A program made the position numbers and the translations under genes. Positions 29,738-35,353 of a DNA stretch of 35,353 nt are shown here, in pieces. How positions within the stretch are numbered: the first letter of the stretch is position 1; every line of letters begins with the position of its first letter. Origin of the DNA: Woeseiaceae bacterium (lineage in GTDB: Bacteria; Pseudomonadota; Gammaproteobacteria; Steroidobacterales; Woeseiaceae); NCBI GenBank assembly GCA_024640315.1, contig JAHEFF010000034.1, positions 1 through 35,353 of the forward strand. Direction: 5' to 3'. The notes under the pieces are model-generated. The model saw only the letters and a list, made by a program, of their open reading frames with translations. It did not search any database and was not told the origin of the DNA.

Positions 29738-31762
29738 TTAACCCTTACGCACCATCGGAAGGTGAACGGAGAAGCGCACTCCGGTTTCCGTATTGTCCGC
29801 AGTGATTGAACCGTTGTGGCCCTCGGCGATCAGTCTCGCGACAAACAAACCGAATCCGAGATGTTTGCCATTGTCGTCCTTTCTTACTGAAACCATAGAA
29901 TGGAACAACTCGGCCCGCATATCGTCGGGCAGCGGCGGCCCCGGGTTACTGACGCTGATGACGACGCCGCCTGCCTGGGTGGCCAGAGCAATTTGAATCA
30001 GGTCATCCGGATTGGTGAAATCTACGGCGTTGTCGACCAGTTTGTCCAGCATCTGAATCACTAGTTCGGGCGACCCATGAATCGTCGCGTTCGGGGCTTC
30101 GTTATTGAATTCGAAGCGCCTCTCCGGCCACGCATCTGCATATGCGCTGACGGTTGACTCGAGAATGACGCCCGGGCCGAAATCTTCCGGCTCGGCGCTC
30201 TCAATCATGGCTTCCGTGCGGTTTGCTTCGCTCATGGCATTGAGAATTTTTTGCAGGCGATCCGTGCCTTCCATCGCCCGCGCCGTGTACTCGAGCGCAT
30301 CGTTCGACAGTGGTTCATGTTCCAGGTTTTCGAGCGATGAGCGAACGATCGTTAGTGGCGTTCGAAGTTCGTGAGACAATTTTCCCGCCAGTGACTGCAG
30401 GTAGTCGTTGTAGGTGCCCAACTGCCGCAAGACACTGGAAAAACTCCGTGACAAATCGCCAACTTCATCCCCGGCGAGGGCGCTGGGCAGTGAACTATGG
30501 AGTCGTTTGTCGTCGAGCGCGTTTTCCGCGGCCTCGCTCAGGTGGCGAATCCGGATCGACAGCCAGCTCGCGTATCCCAGCAAGACGGCCGCCGCAACAA
30601 CGGTGGCAATGAGTGTCAGGATGATCAGCCTCGTCAGCACCTGGTTGGTCAGACTGAGTATGGCGTCCGTTCCTTGCTGAAGAATGACGACACCTGTTTG
30701 CACGTTGCCCGACCAGATTGGCTGGGCAACCGATACGACAGCGCGGCCGGTATCCGGACTTCTGAACCAGCGCGTCGCCGGTTTGCCACCAAGTGCTTCA
30801 CTTATGTAGCTCTGCATTTCACGCCCGGTGGGTGCGGGTTCCGCAAGCGCTGCTTCGGCGCCGGGTTCGAGCAGCAGGTTATAGACCAGTCGCAACCAGC
30901 CGGAGGGTGGCGCCGGCGCCGCGCCTGCGGACGAGCTTGATATGTTGCCGGCGACTGCAAGACGCCAGCCGTCCTTGTCGGCGATGATCAGTCTCAGTCC
31001 GGGCTGCACATAACCTGCGGCGACGCTTTCCAGGACGGGCGACACTGTCACCACTGGGCCGGGGATCCGCCCTGTGAAGCTCGCGCTGCTAACGCCTGCG
31101 CGCATCGCGTCTTCCGTGTTGAACACGGAGACGCCAAGTCGCGGCCCCGCCAGGTTCCGGGGAATGCGTATTTCGAGCTGATAACCTTCAGCGGTGTCAC
31201 GCCAATACGCCTCGATCCTGGTTTCGTCGAATTCCTGGTCGCCGGTTTGGCGGATGGCTGTGAATTTACCGGGTGCTTCTGGCGCAAAGCGGAAGACCGT
31301 TCGCTCACCGTCATTGTCGCTGCTAATGACAGATACGGAGTCAGAGCTCCTTCCGCTTGCCGCAGACGGCCCCGTTTCCCGGTAAATTACAGACGCGTCC
31401 TGGACCTCGATATACAGATACCAATGTTGCTGGCGCTGGCCCAATACATAGTGAATTCGCCCGTCTGAACCCCGCATTGATGCCATTGCGCGATCTGGAA
31501 TCGTCCAGTCGTCGGGGTAACCGTCAATAAGCGGGGCCGACAGCAGCGGATGCGCATACAACTGACCGTCCACACCGTCGTCTGAAAGAAGTTCGTAGGG
31601 AAACTGGGAAAGGGAATCGGCAATCGCCTGCGCCGTTCCACCCAGCATATACTGTTGACCTTGGCGCAACGCCGACTCTGTCTCGCGGATGAACTGGCAG
31701 CCAGCCCAAGGGAGTATCAGTGTCAGCAGACTGACCAATAACAATTGCCGCCGAAGATTCAC
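29738..31762 (-). CDS. pdsS: Proteobacterial dedicated sortase system histidine kinase (PdsS-like)
   Basis: A 674-residue membrane sensor kinase. The first membrane helix is at about 6-22 and the second at about 377-400. The periplasmic part between them includes a region (about 74-215) starting A-P-L-I-D-G-Y-P-D-D-W that resembles a CBM9/DOMON-like beta-sandwich. HAMP-like and HisKA segments follow with phospho-His464 in S-H-E-L-R-T-P-L, then the ATPase domain with N-box K-L-V-D-N-A-V (Asn578) and G-F-G-L (636-639). The G1 box reads S-N-P-G-P-P, so the usual Asp is Asn606. It starts with GTG at 31762, nine bases after the response-regulator gene. Gene order with regulator, target and sortase matches the PDS system. 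Confidence 0.9.
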   Translation of the reverse strand: MNLRRQLLLVSLLTLILPWAGCQFIRETESALRQGQQYMLGGTAQAIADSLSQFPYELLSDDGVDGQLYAHPLLSAPLIDGYPDDWTIPDRAMASMRGSDGRIHYVLGQRQQHWYLYIEVQDASVIYRETGPSAASGRSSDSVSVISSDNDGERTVFRFAPEAPGKFTAIRQTGDQEFDETRIEAYWRDTAEGYQLEIRIPRNLAGPRLGVSVFNTEDAMRAGVSSASFTGRIPGPVVTVSPVLESVAAGYVQPGLRLIIADKDGWRLAVAGNISSSSAGAAPAPPSGWLRLVYNLLLEPGAEAALAEPAPTGREMQSYISEALGGKPATRWFRSPDTGRAVVSVAQPIWSGNVQTGVVILQQGTDAILSLTNQVLTRLIILTLIATVVAAAVLLGYASWLSIRIRHLSEAAENALDDKRLHSSLPSALAGDEVGDLSRSFSSVLRQLGTYNDYLQSLAGKLSHELRTPLTIVRSSLENLEHEPLSNDALEYTARAMEGTDRLQKILNAMSEANRTEAMIESAEPEDFGPGVILESTVSAYADAWPERRFEFNNEAPNATIHGSPELVIQMLDKLVDNAVDFTNPDDLIQIALATQAGGVVISVSNPGPPLPDDMRAELFHSMVSVRKDDNGKHLGFGLFVARLIAEGHNGSITADNTETGVRFSVHLPMVRKG

Positions 31763-31771
31763 GTCGGGCCG

Positions 31772-32464
31772 CTAATCTGTCAGCCAGCGATAGCCCATTC
31801 CATAAACGGTCTCCACGCTTGAAAAGTCCGGATCGATTGCGATGAACTTGCGGCGGATACGTTTGATGTGGGAAGTGATCGTGTTGTCGTCGAGAACCGC
31901 CTGCGCGGCATCCATCAGCTGCTGTCGATTCTTGACGTGGCCCGGATAGCGGGCCAGCGCATGGATCATCCAAAACTCAGTGAGCGTTAAGCCGACGGGC
32001 TGATCCTTCCAGCGAACCGTCATGCGGTCGATGTCCAGTTCCAGATCGCCGCGGTTAAGCCTGTTCTCTTCGCGCTGTGGCTTCTGCATGGCGTCGAGTC
32101 GGCGAAAAAGCGCGGCTACGCGTGCCATCAGGTGAGGCAGGCTGATGTCTTTGGTCAGGTAATCGTCTGCGCCGAGGCGCAATCCTGACACAGCATCGAA
32201 TTCACTGTCTCGAGCCGTGAGAAAAATGATAGGCAAGTCGCTCGACCGGCTTCTCAGCTCGCGACACAACTCAAATCCGCCTTCGACGTCGTCTTTCAGA
32301 TTGATGTCGATAACGACCAGGTCAGGAAGTCTCGCCTCAAAAGCATCCATTGCCGGTCCGCGGGCCTCATAGAGTTCCACACCGTATCCCTCGCGCCGAA
32401 AGGCGGCCGCGTAGTTTTCACGGATAGCCTTTTCGTCTTCAACAATTGCAATTCGCTTGGACAT
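31772..32464 (-). CDS. pdsR: Proteobacterial dedicated sortase system response regulator (PdsR-like, OmpR family)
   Basis: A 230-residue regulator. The receiver domain (about 3-118) has the acidic pocket E9-D10, phospho-acceptor Asp53 in V-I-D-I-N-L, Thr83 and Lys105. A winged-helix DNA-binding domain (about 135-228) ends with the OmpR-family pattern T-S-H-I-K-R-I-R-R-K-F and V-Y-G-M-G-Y-R-W. It should be phosphorylated by the adjacent kinase and regulate the divergent target-sortase genes. The start is the ATG at 32464 (MSKRIAIVEDE); the open frame to 32662 extends into the divergent gene and is not protein-like. The 126-base divergent spacer carries candidate binding repeats. Confidence 0.92.
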   Translation of the reverse strand: MSKRIAIVEDEKAIRENYAAAFRREGYGVELYEARGPAMDAFEARLPDLVVIDINLKDDVEGGFELCRELRSRSSDLPIIFLTARDSEFDAVSGLRLGADDYLTKDISLPHLMARVAALFRRLDAMQKPQREENRLNRGDLELDIDRMTVRWKDQPVGLTLTEFWMIHALARYPGHVKNRQQLMDAAQAVLDDNTITSHIKRIRRKFIAIDPDFSSVETVYGMGYRWLTD

Positions 32465-32478
32465 AAAACCTGAAAGTG

Positions 32479-32504
32479 TGTGGCCAGAGCCACAATTTGC
32501 CACA
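32479..32504. promoter_or_regulatory. Phased TGTGGC/GCCACA repeats in the pdsR-target divergent promoter region
   Basis: Three 6-base elements start exactly 10 bp apart: TGTGGC (32479-32484), GCCACA (32489-32494) and GCCACA (32499-32504). The first two form a perfect inverted repeat with a CAGA spacer; the last two form a direct repeat. OmpR-family regulators typically bind tandem sites at about 10-11 bp spacing, so this is a good candidate site for the neighbouring regulator. The elements lie 15-42 bases upstream of the pdsR start codon, so autoregulation is plausible. Binding is inference. Confidence 0.5.
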
Positions 32505-32590
32505 TTACGTCGGTGTATTGCCATGCCCCTGCCCCCTCCGTCGCCGAAATGCCTGTTGCAATTCAAAACGTAAAGACAGGGAGGCGAATA

Positions 32591-34774
32591 ATGCAATCGC
32601 GAAAGAGGAAGAAAGCGGATAGTCGGGCGGGTCGCCGTTCGAATCCGGGGAAAACATGGCATCCACCGACAGAGGTGGAGTCGTTTAGAAGGTTTCGCAA
32701 GATTCTGTGCCGGCAGTCGTCATGGCGCTGGCTGGCCGTCATCCTGATATTTGTATTCGTACCGCCGGTATCGGCCCGGCAAGTCGACAATGACGAAGTT
32801 ACCCCGGGGCATATGCAGACGGGCAGCCTGCTCCTGAAGATGAAGTCGGGCTACTCCATTGCAACGCGAATGAACACGTCGATAGATGCGCGAATAAGTG
32901 GTCTGGTTGCTCGCGTCAGCGTCCGCCAGGAGTTCAGAAACAACGGGCAGGAGTGGGTTGAGGGTGTGTACGTGTTCCCGCTACCAGATACGGCCGCCGT
33001 CGATCATCTTCGCATGTACATAGGAGATCGCTTCATTGAAGGTGAGATCCGCGAGAAAGCGCAGGCGAAGAAAGATTATGAAGCGGCCAAGGCAACGGGC
33101 AAAAAGGCGAGTCTTGTTGAGCAACAACGCGCAAACCTCTTTACGACTTCGGTCGCGAACATTGCGCCGGGTGAGGCAGTCGTCATCGAAATTGAATATC
33201 TTGAGACGCTGAAGTTTGATGAAGGTATATTCAGCCTGCGTTTCCCGTTGACGGTCACACCACGATACATACCCGGGCAGACAGTTGCTGATCGCAAGGG
33301 GTCGGGCTGGGCGTCAGATACCAACGCGGTGCCGGATGCGTCACTGATCACTCCACCCGTCGTGGCGAAATCCAATGATCACAGACTGACGTTTTCCGCA
33401 GATCTGAACGCCGGTGTGCCGCTCGAATTCGTCGCCAGCCGCTACCATGTCATTGACGTTACGAATGACGCCAATCGTTATCAAATCGGTTTGGAGGATG
33501 GATCCTCGCAGATGGATCATGATCTCGAGTTGACGTGGCGACCGGTCGCGGGCGCTGCGCCACGGGCAATGATGTTTACTGAAGAGCTGGATGGAAAGCC
33601 GCATGCGTTGCTTATGATGCTTCCGCCGGATCACCTGTCTGCACCAGTGCAACTCATGCCGCGAGAGCTGATATTCGTTATCGATACATCCGGCTCGATG
33701 CATGGTACTTCACTCGAGCAGGCGAAGCGTGCGCTAGGTCTGGCGCTAAACGGACTGACGCCCGCCGACCGCTTCAACGTGATCCAGTTCAACTCGACGA
33801 CAAATACGTTGTTTGCCAACAACGTCGCAGCGACGGTTCCCAATATCAACCTGGCGAGGCGATATATCCTCGGGCTCGCAGCGAACGGCGGAACCGAAAT
33901 GCTGCCCGCCCTCGGCAAGGCACTGTCTGCGCAAAAGGACGATACACATCTCCGCCAGGTGATATTTGTTACGGACGGCAGCGTCGGCAATGAGGACGAA
34001 CTTTTTCGCCTCATCGAGCAGCGCCTTGGCAACACACGATTGTTTACTGTCGGCATTGGTTCGGCCCCAAACAGCTGGTTCATGCGCAAAGCCTCGGAAG
34101 CCGGTCGTGGCACCTTTACGATGATCAGCGCATTGCATGAAGTGAAGGAGAAGATGGAGCGGCTCTTCCGCAAACTGGAGCAGCCACAGCTGACAGATAT
34201 CGTCGTCGAATGGCCGAACGGTAATTCGGTGCAGAGTTACCCTGAAACAATTCCCGATCTGTATGCCGGGGAACCAGTTTTCATCCGGGCCAGGCTTGAC
34301 GATAAAGCGCGGGCCGGCAGCACCGTGAAAATTCACGGCAATTCCGCGCTCGGAACCTGGGAAGCTGAATTGCCGCTCGGGATTGGAGAGCCGCGTTCCG
34401 GAGTGGCAGCATTGTGGGCGCGCTCGAAAATTGAAGAGCTGATGGATCGCCAGAGGCGTGGCACATCACCTGAAGAAACGCGCAAGGCGGTTATTGAAAC
34501 GGCGCTGGCCCATCACCTCGTCAGCAAATACACGAGCCTGGTCGCAATCGACAAGACGCCGGTCCGGCCGTCGGGCGCGGGCCTGAATAGTGAACAGGTC
34601 CCAAGTCTGTTGCCATACGGCCAGAGTCAGGAGGCCATCTTCGGCTTCCCCGCTACGGCGACCGATGGGGCTTTATATCGTCTGAACGGCATCATGCTCA
34701 GTGCTATCGGCCTGATTCTGCTAATTCTTTTATCTTTGCGGAGCAAGCACAATGCGTCGGCGCAGCGGCTTTAA
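32591..34774 (+). CDS. Proteobacterial sortase system target protein (VIT and vWA domains, C-terminal sorting signal)
   Basis: A 727-residue exported protein. A long basic N-region (1-47) precedes the hydrophobic signal core (48-60, cleavage P-V-S-A/R-Q). A VIT domain (about 78-228) follows, then a vWA domain (about 357-530) with a complete MIDAS: Asp365-x-Ser-x-Ser369, Thr435, Asp462. The C terminus has a three-part sorting signal: F-P-A-T-A-T (686-691), a membrane segment (698-716) and a basic end. It should be cut and anchored by the adjacent sortase. A GGGAGG site precedes the ATG at 32591; an in-frame GTG at 32675 would give a normal-length signal peptide. Its 3' end overlaps the sortase start by 23 bases. 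Confidence 0.93.
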   Translation: MQSRKRKKADSRAGRRSNPGKTWHPPTEVESFRRFRKILCRQSSWRWLAVILIFVFVPPVSARQVDNDEVTPGHMQTGSLLLKMKSGYSIATRMNTSIDARISGLVARVSVRQEFRNNGQEWVEGVYVFPLPDTAAVDHLRMYIGDRFIEGEIREKAQAKKDYEAAKATGKKASLVEQQRANLFTTSVANIAPGEAVVIEIEYLETLKFDEGIFSLRFPLTVTPRYIPGQTVADRKGSGWASDTNAVPDASLITPPVVAKSNDHRLTFSADLNAGVPLEFVASRYHVIDVTNDANRYQIGLEDGSSQMDHDLELTWRPVAGAAPRAMMFTEELDGKPHALLMMLPPDHLSAPVQLMPRELIFVIDTSGSMHGTSLEQAKRALGLALNGLTPADRFNVIQFNSTTNTLFANNVAATVPNINLARRYILGLAANGGTEMLPALGKALSAQKDDTHLRQVIFVTDGSVGNEDELFRLIEQRLGNTRLFTVGIGSAPNSWFMRKASEAGRGTFTMISALHEVKEKMERLFRKLEQPQLTDIVVEWPNGNSVQSYPETIPDLYAGEPVFIRARLDDKARAGSTVKIHGNSALGTWEAELPLGIGEPRSGVAALWARSKIEELMDRQRRGTSPEETRKAVIETALAHHLVSKYTSLVAIDKTPVRPSGAGLNSEQVPSLLPYGQSQEAIFGFPATATDGALYRLNGIMLSAIGLILLILLSLRSKHNASAQRL

Positions 34775-35342
34775 ATTCTTCGCGAGCAGGCTGGTCGTGT
34801 CCTCCCTCCTGTGTCTCGGCTTCTGGCAATTTGGGCAGGGCGCTTACATTCCGGCTAAAGCCTGGGTTGCCCAGGAATTAATGCATCGGGCCTGGCAACG
34901 AGCCGGCGGTGGCAAGGAGGAGCCTGCGCCCTGGCCCTGGGCAGATACCTGGCCGGTAGCGCGACTGACCGCGAAAGGTGGCGATATTGAACTGATCGTC
35001 CTCGAAGGTGGCTCGGGGCGCACGCTGGCGTTCGGGCCTGGCCATCTGAGTATCAGCGCGCTGCCCGGACAGACTGGAAACAGCGTTATCGCCGGCCATC
35101 GAGACACTCATTTTCGGTTCTTGCAGTACGTGGAGATCGGGGAGACGATCCAGGTCGATTTACCCAATGGCCGCAAGCACCTTTACCGGGTCACGAGCAT
35201 CGATGTCGTCGATTCCCGCCGGGGCAGCCTCATTCTCGATACCGATGAGCCGACGATGAGCCTCGTGACGTGCTATCCCTTCGATGCGATGCGGGCAGGC
35301 GGTCCGATGCGTTACGTTGTCTCTACGCGCTTGATATTCTGA
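34752..35342 (+). CDS. Class GN sortase of the proteobacterial dedicated sortase system
   Basis: A 196-residue cysteine transpeptidase with an N-terminal membrane anchor (about 12-30) and a sortase barrel. The active-site residues are visible: His116 in I-A-G-H-R-D-T-H, Cys174 in L-V-T-C-Y-P-F, and the likely catalytic Arg187 in G-P-M-R-Y-V-V. It is expected to process the target protein encoded just upstream, whose gene it overlaps by 23 bases (GGAG eight bases before the ATG). Sortases are rare in Gram-negatives, and this form is normally found with a dedicated kinase, regulator and single target, as here. The OmpA-like PdsO often found with this system would lie beyond the right edge of the window. 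Confidence 0.94.
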   Translation: MRRRSGFKFFASRLVVSSLLCLGFWQFGQGAYIPAKAWVAQELMHRAWQRAGGGKEEPAPWPWADTWPVARLTAKGGDIELIVLEGGSGRTLAFGPGHLSISALPGQTGNSVIAGHRDTHFRFLQYVEIGETIQVDLPNGRKHLYRVTSIDVVDSRRGSLILDTDEPTMSLVTCYPFDAMRAGGPMRYVVSTRLIF

Positions 35343-35353
35343 TCCGCGTAAAT

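Noticed and set aside
32480..32590. N-terminal extension of the sortase target open frame from 32480
   Set aside because: It would cover the divergent promoter region, while a very good GGGAGG ribosome-binding site points to the ATG at 32591.

Overview
The window is a stretch of chromosome from a GC-rich Gram-negative bacterium, almost certainly a gammaproteobacterium. Supporting signs are the priA-argS-ftsN(SPOR) gene order, a FadI-type thiolase, lipoproteins with classical lipoboxes, large-subunit gltB plus gltD, and a complete core of the proteobacterial dedicated sortase (PDS) system, which is known mainly from marine proteobacteria. Two sodium-coupled AGCS symporters also fit a marine or saline lifestyle. 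A Woeseiaceae-like or related marine lineage is a guess only. I see no phage, insertion sequence, CRISPR array, rRNA or tRNA. Coding density is very high, and only one gene-free stretch exceeds 300 bases (23167-23485).

Layout. 1-8936 is read leftward: priA, argS, an FtsN-like SPOR protein, a CapA-like lipoprotein, a DUF819 membrane protein, an AGCS symporter and the start of an exported-looking short-chain dehydrogenase. 9119-10949 is a tightly overlapped rightward operon: a 19-codon leader ORF, an ECF-type sigma factor, a DUF3619/anti-sigma-like membrane protein, a small acidic exported protein and a basic DUF3106 repeat protein, closed by a clear intrinsic terminator. 11057-13541 (rightward) holds an HNH endonuclease, a stand-alone 5'-3' exonuclease and a fructosamine-kinase-like protein. 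13545-15403 (leftward) is hemH plus a VOC protein. Then come a small conserved protein (15510-15965), a convergent cupin-like exported protein, a second AGCS symporter and a thiolase (both leftward), a MATE exporter (rightward), a DUF924 protein (leftward), two small lipoproteins and the gltBD operon (rightward).

29383-35342 is the most distinctive part. An EncFtn-type ferritin-like protein without shell gene or targeting tail lies downstream of the PDS histidine kinase and response regulator genes. The PDS target protein (VIT-vWA with a C-terminal sorting signal) and its class GN sortase are transcribed divergently. The 126-bp divergent promoter region contains 10-bp-phased GCCACA repeats, which look like an OmpR-type regulator site.

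The genes likely serve DNA replication restart, translation, cell division, nitrogen assimilation, heme synthesis, amino-acid uptake and envelope functions. The two systems most worth following are the sigma/DUF3106 operon, whose basic protein has a near-exact 18-residue repeat beside an acidic exported partner, and the PDS/EncFtn region. All functional calls rest on motif recognition by eye; no database search was run.
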